From Thiomargarita sp. (GTDB lineage: Bacteria > Pseudomonadota > Gammaproteobacteria > Beggiatoales > Beggiatoaceae): 43,735 bases of DNA. Both the position numbers and the translations under genes were made by a program. Below, in pieces: positions 14,320-22,276 of the stretch. How positions within the stretch are numbered: position 1 is the first letter of the stretch; each line of letters starts with the position of its first letter. The stretch is taken from the NCBI GenBank assembly GCA_020720115.1, contig DYPD01000018.1:1-43735 (forward strand). Direction: 5' to 3'. Below the pieces are notes generated by a model, which saw nothing but the letters and a program-made list of their open reading frames with translations, had not been told where the DNA came from and ran no database searches.

Positions 14320-14904
14320 TTAAGGATTGAGCAAATACTTTGTCCAGGTATCGCCCTGTAGTTCATAGCACTGACGATAGTGCAGGCGAAACGGGCGTTC
14401 TTCCCAAAATTCAAAATAGGTGGGCAACACCCGATAGCCAGACCAGTGCGGCGGACGCGGAATGTTGCCGTCTGGGTATTGGGCAGCGATTTGTTGGTAA
14501 CGCCGCTCTAAATCTTCGCGCTGTTTTAGGATGTGCGATTGCTGTGACGCCCAGCCGCCAATGCGACTTTCCAGGGGGCGCGTGACCCAATAGGCATTCG
14601 CTTCGGCGTCAGTGACACTTTCGACAGTGCCCCGTATGCGTATTTGACGTTGCAATTTTTCCCAATAAAACAATAACTCAGCTTGCGGATTGAGGCGCAA
14701 ATCCTGCGCTTTAGCGCTCTGCTGATTGGTGTAAAACACCAAGCCACGTTCATCCAATTCCTTTAATAGCACCACACGCGCACTCGGGCGCCCTTGTGCG
14801 TCAGCGGTTGCCAGCGTCATGGCATTAGGATAGGTGAGGGCTAATTGCTGGGCTTGAGCCAACAACGCCTGACATTGTGCCATTGCTTGCGCATATAAAG
14901 ACAT
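14320..14904 (-). CDS. pdxH: Pyridoxamine 5'-phosphate oxidase
   Basis: PdxH oxidises pyridoxine or pyridoxamine 5'-phosphate to pyridoxal 5'-phosphate using FMN. At 194 residues it lacks about 20 N-terminal residues of the E. coli enzyme, but the ATG has an excellent Shine-Dalgarno (AAGGAGAT). Core motifs are MTLATADAQGRPSARVVLLK, FYTNQQSAKAQDL, and near the end RPPHWSGYRV and FRLHYRQ. It lies 44 bp upstream of the desaturase and 44 bp downstream of the EH_Signature-like gene. The pathway role is standard, and nothing suggests inactivation. Confidence 0.94.
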   Translation of the reverse strand: MSLYAQAMAQCQALLAQAQQLALTYPNAMTLATADAQGRPSARVVLLKELDERGLVFYTNQQSAKAQDLRLNPQAELLFYWEKLQRQIRIRGTVESVTDAEANAYWVTRPLESRIGGWASQQSHILKQREDLERRYQQIAAQYPDGNIPRPPHWSGYRVLPTYFEFWEERPFRLHYRQCYELQGDTWTKYLLNP

Positions 14905-14948
14905 CTTTTTATCTCCTTGTTATTGCAATAAAAAACTTGTTTTTTGTG

Positions 14949-16334
14949 CTATTTGAGTAAAACTGGCAATTGGGCATATTGGCGGATAATTTGCCCTAAT
15001 GCCTGTCGCCAATGATCATTATGCGGGATTTTTTCTGCGTGCAAAGACAGCCCAGAAACCTCATAAAATGGCTTATAAGGCTCTGGTATATAAGGGTTTT
15101 TACTTTGCCATACATAGGTATATCCAGCCTCGATCCAATCGGCAATGAGCACATTTTGTAAGCGCACTAACAGCACCACTTCCTGTGCATTGCCCTCAAT
15201 GTGGCTTTGCACGGCATAAGCGCCTTGAATATCTTGCCGCGTTGCCAGGGTTTGTGCGGCAGTTTCACCGCACACCAGCCAAGCCGCATCAAACAACCCG
15301 CGCTTTTGGTAATGCGCCCAAAATTCTTGGCGAATGCGCCAATTCGAGCTGGGTTGCTGCTGTTCTGTGAGTTGGAAAAACGCTTCTAACAGGCTATCGC
15401 TGAGCCAATAATGCAGAATGCGCAACGCGGGCGTGCGCACGTCTTGCCAAGGCGCTTCCACTTGCCCCGGATGCCCGATGCGTTGCACTAAAAAAATCTG
15501 GAGCGCTTCGCGCAAAGCGGGCGGCGGTGCGCTTTGCAACCAAGGCAGCAAGAGCGTGTGCAGCAACTCTCGGCGACACGCAGGATAGCGCAGTTGTTCG
15601 CCGTCTAAACTCCAGCGGAAAAAATTAGGCAACAGCGGGATGACTTCTAACGGCTGCCGGTGCAAGCCCTTATCCAGCATTTTTAAGGCTTCCAGGTAGG
15701 CGCTCTGCGCAAACCCGGCATTGCGTAACTCGCCGCGCAATCCGGCATCATCCAACACCTCTAGCGCCTCTTTAAGCAAGCAGGTTTGTGCCAACTTGCC
15801 GGCAATGTCTTGCAGACTGAACAATTGGTAGCGTTGCTGACTGATTTTCCAGCGATATAGCAGCGAAGAAGGTAAGGCTTTTTCCACATGCTGGCGCAAA
15901 AATTCTGCGACCTGTGCGACATTGGGTTTATGTTCGGAAAAGTCGCGTAAATAAATGTAAATCAAGCGTTTAACCGCAGCTTCATCGCCGCTTAACTGTT
16001 CCAGCAAACGCGGCAGAAAACCCCGCTGAATGGCGGGCATATGAATTTTTTTGCCATACCAAAGCACCCAAGGCGCTCGCCGCCAATCCTGCCAAGCCAC
16101 ATCATGCCAGCTATCGGTAGCAAAGGCATGACCAAAACGCTTGTATAAATTCTGTAACTCCTCCTCGTCTGGCATGACGGGCGGTACATCAGGATAGCGG
16201 CAGGCATTCGCAGTTTCGCTCAAGCGCGGCACGGGAAACCGCACTTGCGCCAAGTATTTGGCGCTACGCAAGCTGCTTTGACATTGTTCTCGTAGGGACA
16301 TAGGTTCATTAAGGTGGCTAACAAGTGGATTCAT
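14949..16334 (-). CDS. EH_Signature-domain-like protein (ZorC-like), orphan
   Basis: This soluble protein of up to 461 residues (450 if it starts at the Met at 16301; neither start has a clear Shine-Dalgarno) has no signal peptide or membrane helix. Segments recall the EH_Signature family: DWRRAPWVLW (about 81-90), RLIYIYLRDF (about 120), RQEFWAHYQKRGLFDAAW (about 343), VVLLVRLQNVLIADWIEAG (about 390) and a late H-x2-W (NDHW). In Zorya anti-phage systems such a protein, ZorC, works with the ZorA/ZorB motor and the ZorD helicase. None of these is next door: neighbours are pdxH and, divergently, a PhnD-like lipoprotein. The family call is from remembered motifs. It could be an unrelated helical protein. 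Confidence 0.6.
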   Translation of the reverse strand: MNPLVSHLNEPMSLREQCQSSLRSAKYLAQVRFPVPRLSETANACRYPDVPPVMPDEEELQNLYKRFGHAFATDSWHDVAWQDWRRAPWVLWYGKKIHMPAIQRGFLPRLLEQLSGDEAAVKRLIYIYLRDFSEHKPNVAQVAEFLRQHVEKALPSSLLYRWKISQQRYQLFSLQDIAGKLAQTCLLKEALEVLDDAGLRGELRNAGFAQSAYLEALKMLDKGLHRQPLEVIPLLPNFFRWSLDGEQLRYPACRRELLHTLLLPWLQSAPPPALREALQIFLVQRIGHPGQVEAPWQDVRTPALRILHYWLSDSLLEAFFQLTEQQQPSSNWRIRQEFWAHYQKRGLFDAAWLVCGETAAQTLATRQDIQGAYAVQSHIEGNAQEVVLLVRLQNVLIADWIEAGYTYVWQSKNPYIPEPYKPFYEVSGLSLHAEKIPHNDHWRQALGQIIRQYAQLPVLLK

Positions 16335-16397
16335 AATACTGCCAAACTTGAGATTTATACTAACCCATTTAGCGTCCTATCTCATGCGAGGCACTGT

Positions 16398-17300
16398 ATG
16401 CAAGCTTTTTCCCGTTTAGTTTATCTTGTGTTTTACCTGCTGCTGTCAATGATTGCTGGTTGTGGGCAAAATCCCGCGCCAGGTGCCGCCAACAAACCTG
16501 CGGGTGCTTGGGATAAGGAATTGTTTTTCGGTGTGATTCCGATTGAATCAGAAGCCCGTACTCGTGAGCGTTATGCACGTTTTATGGGGTATCTTGAACA
16601 ACGTCTGGGCAGCCAAATTACCCTGGTGGTACCGCAAGATTATGCGGGTGTGATTGACGGCTTGGCGCAGAAAAAGCTGCATTTTGCCTTGTTGGGACCC
16701 AAATCCTATGTAGAAGCCTCAAAACGCGCCAAGATCGTGAGTGCGGTGCGTATGCTGGGCATGGAAGGGGAAAACGGCTACAAAGGCATCATTATCACAC
16801 TGAAGACATCCGGGCTAAACAACCTCAGCGATCTCAAAGGCAAAAGTTGGGCTTTTACTGACCAAAATTCTACCAGTGGCAATTTGATTCCCAGCGTGTA
16901 TTTTGCCGCCGAAGCGCAGATTGATCCCACAAGTTATTTTTCCAAAGTGGTGTTTTCTGGTAACCACGAAAAATCCATTTTAATGGTGAAAAACGGCGAA
17001 ATTGATGCCGCCGCCACCAACAATGTAGACCTTGCCCGCGATTCTGGGCGTAACTGGCATCAAGAAGATTTCAACATTATTTGGGAATCTCAATTAATTC
17101 CGCATGATACCTTGGTTTATCAGCGCGATATTGCAACCGAATTGCAGCAAGCCTTTATACAAGCGGCGTTAGCTTATGACGACGCCGAAGGCTTAAAAGA
17201 CATGGCGATTTCTAAATTCATTCCTTCACAAGATGAAGATTATGTCTTTGTGCGCCAATTAGAAGCGTTCCGAGAAACCATGCAGAAATCTGCTCAATAA
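16398..17300 (+). CDS. PhnD-like periplasmic-binding lipoprotein
   Basis: From the ATG at 16398 (GAGG seven bases upstream) the protein has 300 residues and a lipoprotein signal with lipobox IAGC. The body matches the phosphate/phosphonate-binding PhnD group: FFGVIPIESEARTRERYARF, LHFALLGPKSYV and DLKGKSWAFTDQNSTSGNLIP. These proteins normally feed an ABC permease, but none is nearby. Its TAA overlaps the ATG of a membrane phosphatase (TAATG), indicating translational coupling. It therefore probably acts as a ligand sensor for that phosphatase. The ligand is unknown; the PhnD fold also binds other oxyanions. Confidence 0.88.
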   Translation: MQAFSRLVYLVFYLLLSMIAGCGQNPAPGAANKPAGAWDKELFFGVIPIESEARTRERYARFMGYLEQRLGSQITLVVPQDYAGVIDGLAQKKLHFALLGPKSYVEASKRAKIVSAVRMLGMEGENGYKGIIITLKTSGLNNLSDLKGKSWAFTDQNSTSGNLIPSVYFAAEAQIDPTSYFSKVVFSGNHEKSILMVKNGEIDAAATNNVDLARDSGRNWHQEDFNIIWESQLIPHDTLVYQRDIATELQQAFIQAALAYDDAEGLKDMAISKFIPSQDEDYVFVRQLEAFRETMQKSAQ

Positions 17301-19438
17301 TGATGTCTCCCTTGCGTTACCTTTATAGCCGCTTGAGTCTGCGCACCGCATTAACAGTGCCTTTTTTGCTGTTGATTCTGTTGGGCTTGGGCGTAACTGG
17401 CTGGCTGTCGCTGCAAAACAGCGAACGCGCCATTAACGAGGTAACGTTGCAATTGCGCCAAGAAATAGGCACGCGCATTCAAGAACACTTAGACCATTAT
17501 CTGCATATTCCTAAAATCACTAATCAACATACTATCAGTGAGCTACAAGAAAATCTGATTGATTTCACCCTACCGCAAGGCATCCAACAGCACATTATTC
17601 ATCAATTACTCTCTTATCCACAGATGAGTCACATCCAAATTGGCACAACCAAGGGCGAAATGATCGGCGTTGAACGCGGGCAAGACGGGTTTTTCCGCTT
17701 GGAAATAGCCAATCCTTCCACCGAGTTCAACCTGTACGTCTACAAAGTGGATACGCAGACTAAACTCATGCAGAAAAAACCCTTGCGCGTGGTGCCCAAT
17801 TACGATCCACGCAGCCTGGATTGGTATCAGCAAACTGCCGCACAGCAGACTTCTCGGTGGCTCATTCAATCGGGAAAATCACAATGGAGCCAAGTGTTTA
17901 ACTTTTTAGGGCACACCTGGTTGGCGCTCAGTTACAGCACCCCGATAGTCTCCGAATCAGGCGAATTGCAAGCCGTTATTTCTTCCGGCGTAGTGCTGGA
18001 TAAAGTCAGCAAATTTTTACAAAGCTTGCGCATTGGCAAATCTGGGCAAACCTTTATCTTAGAGCGCAACGGCACTTTGGTAGCGACTTCAACCCAAGAA
18101 AAGCTGTATGAATTGGATTTAGAAACCCTGCAAGCCAAGCGTTTTTCTGCCCAACAAAGCGGTAGTCCACTGATTCAGTCAGCCTATGCCTTTTTGTTGC
18201 AGCAATTTGGCAATTTAGACACATTGCAACATGCACAAAGCCTGGATTTCAAGCTCGCCGGAGAACGCCAGTTTTTACAAATTTTACCTTATAAAACAGC
18301 AGGTTTAGATTGGTTAATTGCAGTTTCGGTACCCGAAGCGGATTATCTGGAAAAAATCAATGAAAACAAAAAAATAACTTTAATTTTTATGGTATTAACT
18401 TCAATTATTGCAGGTTTAATCGGTATTTTGTTAGTCAACTGGCTCACGCGCCCGTTGCGTACCTTAAATCACGCCGCACAAAAACTCACCGCAGGTGAAT
18501 GGGAATATGAATTTGAAAGCCATCATCGGCAAGATGAATTAGGACAGCTTTCACGCGCTTTTCAATTGATGGTAGAACAACTCAAAGATTTGTTTAGCAA
18601 CCTAGAAGCAAAAGTTGCTGAACGCACCACTGAATTAGAAAAAGCCAATGAAGAAATCCGTTCTTTGAATGATTATTTGCAAGCAGACAATGTGCGCATG
18701 ATGGCAGAATTGGATGTCACGCGACAATTTCAAAGCATGATTCTACCGCGTAAAGAAGAACTCGCCGCCATTACCGAACTGGATATTGCCGGCTTTATGG
18801 AACCCGCAGAAGAAGTCGGCGGCGATTATTACGACGTACTGCGTTATGGCGATACGATAAAAATTGCTATCGGTGACGTTACCGGACATGGTTTAGCCAG
18901 CGGCATGTTGATGCTCATGGTGCAAACCGCAATCCGCACCCTATACGCCAGCGATATGTATGATCCCGAAACCTGTCTGATTACTTTAAACAAGGCAATC
19001 TACGACAATTTGCAACGTATGCAATCAGATAAAAACCTGACTTTAACTATCATTGATTATCGCCAAGGGCGCGTAACCATCAGTGGACAGCATGAAGAAG
19101 TGCTGTTAGTGCGTAGCAATGGTGAAGTTGAGCGCATTGATACCCTGGATTTGGGCTATCCGGTGGGCATTTTGCCCTGCATCGAAAGTCTGGTTGCGCA
19201 TAAAAATCTGCATATTAACAGCGGCGATGGTTTGGTGTTGTACACCGACGGCATCACCGAAGCCATGAATGCACAGGGCACGTTGTACGGCGTGGAACGC
19301 CTCTGCACCCTAGTCAGTCAGTATTGGCAAGCACCCGCGCAACAAATCCAGCAGGCAATCATCCGTGATCTAAAAACCTATGCGCTGGGCAGCACTTACC
19401 ACGATGACTTGACGCTGGTCGTGATGAAGCGGGTGTGA
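17300..19438 (+). CDS. Membrane sensor SpoIIE-type (PP2C) serine phosphatase with HAMP domain
   Basis: A 712-residue protein with TM1 at about 16-36, a periplasmic Cache-like sensor (about 40-350), TM2 (about 358-380), HAMP (380-432), a coiled coil (433-480) and a C-terminal PP2C/SpoIIE phosphatase. Metal ligands are visible as Asp509 (GGDYYD), Asp526 (GDVTGHG), Asp650 (YTDGITEA) and Asp702-703 (HDDLTLVV). Such enzymes dephosphorylate a Ser/Thr-phosphorylated STAS antagonist; the design parallels Pseudomonas SiaA. A STAS protein and a GHKL kinase-like protein are encoded 0.8-1.7 kb away on the other strand. Overlap with the PhnD-like lipoprotein gene suggests that it supplies the input signal. 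Confidence 0.9.
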   Translation: MMSPLRYLYSRLSLRTALTVPFLLLILLGLGVTGWLSLQNSERAINEVTLQLRQEIGTRIQEHLDHYLHIPKITNQHTISELQENLIDFTLPQGIQQHIIHQLLSYPQMSHIQIGTTKGEMIGVERGQDGFFRLEIANPSTEFNLYVYKVDTQTKLMQKKPLRVVPNYDPRSLDWYQQTAAQQTSRWLIQSGKSQWSQVFNFLGHTWLALSYSTPIVSESGELQAVISSGVVLDKVSKFLQSLRIGKSGQTFILERNGTLVATSTQEKLYELDLETLQAKRFSAQQSGSPLIQSAYAFLLQQFGNLDTLQHAQSLDFKLAGERQFLQILPYKTAGLDWLIAVSVPEADYLEKINENKKITLIFMVLTSIIAGLIGILLVNWLTRPLRTLNHAAQKLTAGEWEYEFESHHRQDELGQLSRAFQLMVEQLKDLFSNLEAKVAERTTELEKANEEIRSLNDYLQADNVRMMAELDVTRQFQSMILPRKEELAAITELDIAGFMEPAEEVGGDYYDVLRYGDTIKIAIGDVTGHGLASGMLMLMVQTAIRTLYASDMYDPETCLITLNKAIYDNLQRMQSDKNLTLTIIDYRQGRVTISGQHEEVLLVRSNGEVERIDTLDLGYPVGILPCIESLVAHKNLHINSGDGLVLYTDGITEAMNAQGTLYGVERLCTLVSQYWQAPAQQIQQAIIRDLKTYALGSTYHDDLTLVVMKRV

Positions 19439-19444
19439 GGCGGA

Positions 19445-20071
19445 TTAATCGGCAATTTTCCCGCGCCCCAATACATACACTTCGCGCGATTGCGAACGTG
19501 AGGCTTTAGGTTTGCGGATCAATAGGTTAGCGAATGCTGGGCGAAGCACGCGCAGATACTCATCAAAGCCCTCGCCCTGAAACAGCTTGCATAAAAAATT
19601 CCCGCCTGGTTTGAGCAATTCCAGCGCCGCATCGCGGGCTAACTCCGCCAATAACATGGCTCGCGGCTGATCCACTGCTTTCACGCCCGAACTATTCGGC
19701 GCTAGATCAGACATCACTAAATCCACCGCTTGACCCGCTAAAGCCGTGCGCAATTCCTCCAGCACCGCCAGTTCAGTGAAATCCCCTTGAATAAACCGCA
19801 CTTCAGGCAACGCATCCATCGGCAAAATATCCAGCGCGATAATCTGCGCTCTGCCATCCAAGCGTTTTTGCGCCCACTGCGACCAACCGCCAGGCGCCGC
19901 GCCCAAATCTACAATGCGCATTCCTGGCTTAAACAGCCGGTCACGTTGTTCAATTTCTTCGAGTTTATACACAGCACGGGAACGAAAGCCTTCTTTTTGT
20001 GCGCGCTGCACATAGGGATCGCTGGCTTGGCGTTGAAGCCAACGGGTACTGCTGTGACTGCGTTTTCTCAT
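19445..20071 (-). CDS. rlmE: 23S rRNA 2'-O-methyltransferase RlmE (RrmJ/FtsJ)
   Basis: RlmE methylates the 2'-OH of U2552 in the 23S rRNA A-loop. Starting at MRKRSHSS (20071) the protein has 208 residues, as in E. coli. The frame extends to 20152 through the terminator hairpin, which argues against the longer form. The K-D-K-E catalytic tetrad is visible in RSRAVYKLEEIE, MSDLAPN, LCKLFQG and SREVYVLG; the SAM-binding motif is VDLGAAPGGWSQWA. It lies between the two halves of the signalling circuit and converges on the phosphatase gene, 6 bp apart. In many bacteria ftsH follows; here it does not. Confidence 0.95.
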   Translation of the reverse strand: MRKRSHSSTRWLQRQASDPYVQRAQKEGFRSRAVYKLEEIEQRDRLFKPGMRIVDLGAAPGGWSQWAQKRLDGRAQIIALDILPMDALPEVRFIQGDFTELAVLEELRTALAGQAVDLVMSDLAPNSSGVKAVDQPRAMLLAELARDAALELLKPGGNFLCKLFQGEGFDEYLRVLRPAFANLLIRKPKASRSQSREVYVLGRGKIAD

Positions 20072-20107
20072 AAAATATCGCCAACCTAAATGAATTGTAT
20101 AATAAAA

Positions 20108-20140
20108 AAACCTGGCAGGTTGTGCAAACCTGCCAGGTTT
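20108..20140. terminator. Terminator hairpin / dispersed palindromic repeat
   Basis: AAACCTGGCAGGT (20108-20120) and ACCTGCCAGGTTT (20128-20140) form a perfect 13-bp stem with a 7-base loop. Read on the minus strand a run of seven T follows, so it should end the kinase-STAS transcript; it lies 64 bp past the STAS stop. Each arm is itself nearly palindromic (AACCTG/CAGGTT), and a degenerate copy occurs at 42814-42826. This suggests that a dispersed repeat was recruited as terminator. Confidence 0.8.
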
Positions 20141-20203
20141 TATAGTGCCCAAACAGCAACTAAATATATTTCCGCTATAGGTTTTTGTAGAATCCCCAGG
20201 TGT

Positions 20204-20548
20204 TTATTGCTCAACAGCCAGCAAATCAGGCATAAGACGCTGTAGATTGCTGACCAATTTCATTTGCCAGGCTTGTTCGGCAGCATAATGAATGCTTAAT
20301 TGTGGGGTCTTTTGATTGCGTACTAGAATGACGAATTTCGTCATAGTGTTGATACCAGAACTATTAATAAAATCTAAGTTACAGATATTCAAAGTCAAGC
20401 TATCTGACACCTGTTCACTGGCTTGTTTTAATAATTCCAAGATGGGTAGATATTCTTCTGTGCCCGCTAACATTAACGAACCTTGGCAAGTAATTTCTTG
20501 CTTTATCTCATTAAAAGAGACGCAGTAACCTTCTTGGTTAATTTCCAT
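20204..20548 (-). CDS. STAS-domain anti-sigma-antagonist-like protein (slr1659-type)
   Basis: Starting at 20548 (Shine-Dalgarno AGGAGA) the protein has 114 residues; the longer frame to 20584 would overlap the upstream gene by 14 bp. The fold-typical segment ITCQGSLML, the strand SLTLNICNLDFINSSGINTM with the expected phosphorylatable Ser pair, and the helix TKFVILV mark a STAS domain. Such proteins switch partners according to phosphorylation by a GHKL kinase and dephosphorylation by a SpoIIE phosphatase. Both enzyme types are encoded here, the kinase-like gene 22 bp upstream and the phosphatase beyond rlmE. Similarity to the cyanobacterial slr1659 group is recalled, not computed. Confidence 0.85.
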   Translation of the reverse strand: MEINQEGYCVSFNEIKQEITCQGSLMLAGTEEYLPILELLKQASEQVSDSLTLNICNLDFINSSGINTMTKFVILVRNQKTPQLSIHYAAEQAWQMKLVSNLQRLMPDLLAVEQ

Positions 20549-20570
20549 AGATATTTTTTCTCCTGATAAC

Positions 20571-21173
20571 TTATACATCAACACAAACCATTGTGGTTAC
20601 AACGGAGACGGGTTTGCCGTCGGTGCTGTCGCCGTCAAGTGACGCATCAAATTTCCACGCCAGCTTTGCCGAATAATCGCAATTCATGCTGAGAAACCCC
20701 AAACCAGACGCGGTGCTCTCAGGGTCTAAAGCGTTGGCTTCCATTTGTTCGATATACAAAGCATTGGCATCACAACTGAGCAATTTACGGATATAGATTT
20801 GAAATTTTTCTCTATTAACCGCACTGATGCTGTTGGTGACATAGAAAATCAAGCGTTCTTCATGCAGATAAAATGAAATGCGGGTTGAATAACGAGCGGA
20901 TTCATCGCTAAATTTCATCGCATTTTCTAACAATTCATTAGCAATATATTTGGTGGCATTATGGCTATGTGCTGGGATCGTTTCTCCGTTGCGCAACGCG
21001 TTACCGCGCCGCCCAACAAAAAAAGTTTGCAGGTAGCCAGCAATAAAATCAGCAGATAAGCCTTTGTTTTTCCAGCGTTGTTTTAAAGGCAAAGAAGCAC
21101 TGGAAAAGCCCACAATGAGGTATTCAACTTCATCTTTTTGCGGTTCAATGAAATCTCCAAAAATTTCAGCCAT
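20571..21173 (-). CDS. GHKL (anti-sigma/SiaB-like) serine-kinase-type protein
   Basis: This 200-residue soluble protein has an ATPase N-box, NATKYIANELLENAMKFSDE (about 92-111), and a glycine-rich ATP-lid motif ASGLGFLSM (about 154-162), as in HATPase_c anti-sigma kinases. No HisKA region is present. Size and motifs resemble the SiaB/DUF6272 and slr1658 groups, which phosphorylate a small partner protein on Ser or Thr. It is operonic with the STAS protein, so it should be that protein's kinase, opposed by the membrane phosphatase at 17300-19438. The ultimate target (sigma factor, cyclase or other) is not in the window. Confidence 0.8.
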   Translation of the reverse strand: MAEIFGDFIEPQKDEVEYLIVGFSSASLPLKQRWKNKGLSADFIAGYLQTFFVGRRGNALRNGETIPAHSHNATKYIANELLENAMKFSDESARYSTRISFYLHEERLIFYVTNSISAVNREKFQIYIRKLLSCDANALYIEQMEANALDPESTASGLGFLSMNCDYSAKLAWKFDASLDGDSTDGKPVSVVTTMVCVDV

Positions 21174-21530
21174 GTTGTCTACCTATAGTCATCTGTCCAT
21201 GTGTGGATATGCGCATCATGACAAGAGCGCATGATGAATTTACCTTAGCTGCTCACCCATTACCCGCGCTATTATTTAGGATAGGTCTGCAAAGCGCAAT
21301 CAGGTTGCTGTTGAAACCACAAAAGTGTCACAATTTCCAGAGTAATCGTAGGCTTTTAGCTAAAAAATCAATTTATATACACATAGGCTGGATATATTAG
21401 GAAGAAGGCTAAGGTTTTTTATAGTTTTACACCGTGCTCTAAATACCCAGATTCGCCGCAGGCAGAGTATAATAAGCGGTTTTTGACTTTCGTATAGACA
21501 CTTAAACCAACATTCCTCAGGAGAAACTGC
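21174..21530. other. Divergent intergenic region (kinase gene / adk)
   Basis: This 357-bp stretch separates the leftward kinase-like gene from adk. A small plus-strand frame at 21203-21400 has no Shine-Dalgarno or recognisable sequence and is unlikely to be real. The right part carries the adk promoter candidate and ribosome-binding site; the left part should hold the promoter for the kinase-STAS operon, which I could not place. Confidence 0.5.
21468..21473 (+). promoter_or_regulatory. Candidate -10 box of adk promoter
   Basis: TATAAT, the exact sigma-70 -10 consensus, stands about 58 bp upstream of the adk start. No good TTGACA-like -35 box is seen 16-18 bp upstream, so the promoter may depend on an activator or the match may be fortuitous. 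Confidence 0.4.
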
Positions 21531-22172
21531 ATGAAATTGATTTTATTAGGTGCGCCAGGCGCGGGTAAAGGGACTGTCGCCAAAAGACTGACTGCCATTG
21601 ACGGTTCAGTACAAATCTCAACGGGCGATATTTTGCGCGGTGCGGTCAAAGAAGGCACGGAATTAGGCAAACAAGCCGAAGCCTTCATGAAAGCTGGCGA
21701 TCTCGTACCCGATGATTTAATCATGGGTATCATGGAGGAACGCTTGCAGGAAGACGATTGCAAAAACGGCTTCTTGCTAGACGGTTTTCCGCGCACCATT
21801 CCACAAGCAGAAGCCTTAAAAGGACTTTTAACGCGCATCAACGCCCAACTGGATTTTGTCGTTAATTTGGATGTACCGCGTGATGTGATTTTGGATCGTT
21901 TAACCACGCGCCGTACCTGCGTAGATTGCGGTGCGATCTATAACGTAAAAAGTATGCCCACCAAGGTAGAAGGCGTGTGCGATAAATGCGGTGGTAAAGT
22001 AGTACAACGCGACGACGAAACGGAAGAAGCGATTTCTAACCGTCTTGACGTGTACAACGCGAAAACCGCGCCTTTAGTAGATTTCTATGGAAAAGAAGGC
22101 ATGTTATTAAGTGTAACAGCTACTTCCAGCGATCTGGTCGTTAGCACCATTCAGGAAAAACTAGGTTTGTAA
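21531..22172 (+). CDS. adk: Adenylate kinase with zinc-type LID
   Basis: Adk catalyses AMP + ATP <=> 2 ADP. The 213-residue protein has the P-loop GAPGAGKGT, STGDILR, DGFPRTIPQAEAL and the long-form LID domain. The LID has four cysteines (Cys130, Cys133, Cys150, Cys153; TCVDCG and VCDKCG), the zinc-binding version common in Gram-positive bacteria. The E. coli enzyme instead uses a hydrogen-bond network. A strong Shine-Dalgarno (CAGGAGAA) precedes the ATG and a terminator hairpin follows. Confidence 0.97.
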   Translation: MKLILLGAPGAGKGTVAKRLTAIDGSVQISTGDILRGAVKEGTELGKQAEAFMKAGDLVPDDLIMGIMEERLQEDDCKNGFLLDGFPRTIPQAEALKGLLTRINAQLDFVVNLDVPRDVILDRLTTRRTCVDCGAIYNVKSMPTKVEGVCDKCGGKVVQRDDETEEAISNRLDVYNAKTAPLVDFYGKEGMLLSVTATSSDLVVSTIQEKLGL

Positions 22173-22197
22173 AACAACTGGGGTTGCCATCCACTAC

Positions 22198-22234
22198 AAA
22201 ACCCAAACCCGTCCAGGTTTGGGTTTTGTTTTTT
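22198..22234. terminator. Terminator between convergent adk and uup
   Basis: AAAACCCAAACC (22198-22209) and GGTTTGGGTTTT (22216-22227) pair perfectly over 12 bp with a 6-base loop. On the plus strand it is followed by G and a run of six T, typical of a rho-independent terminator for adk. On the minus strand a shorter T run could help end uup transcription. Confidence 0.88.
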
Positions 22235-22276
22235 CTACTTGAGATTGCTACGAAGAGAAAATGCTGCAAAGATTTT

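Noticed and set aside
21203-21400. 65-codon plus-strand ORF before adk
   Set aside because: No Shine-Dalgarno and irregular composition; it occupies a divergent promoter region.
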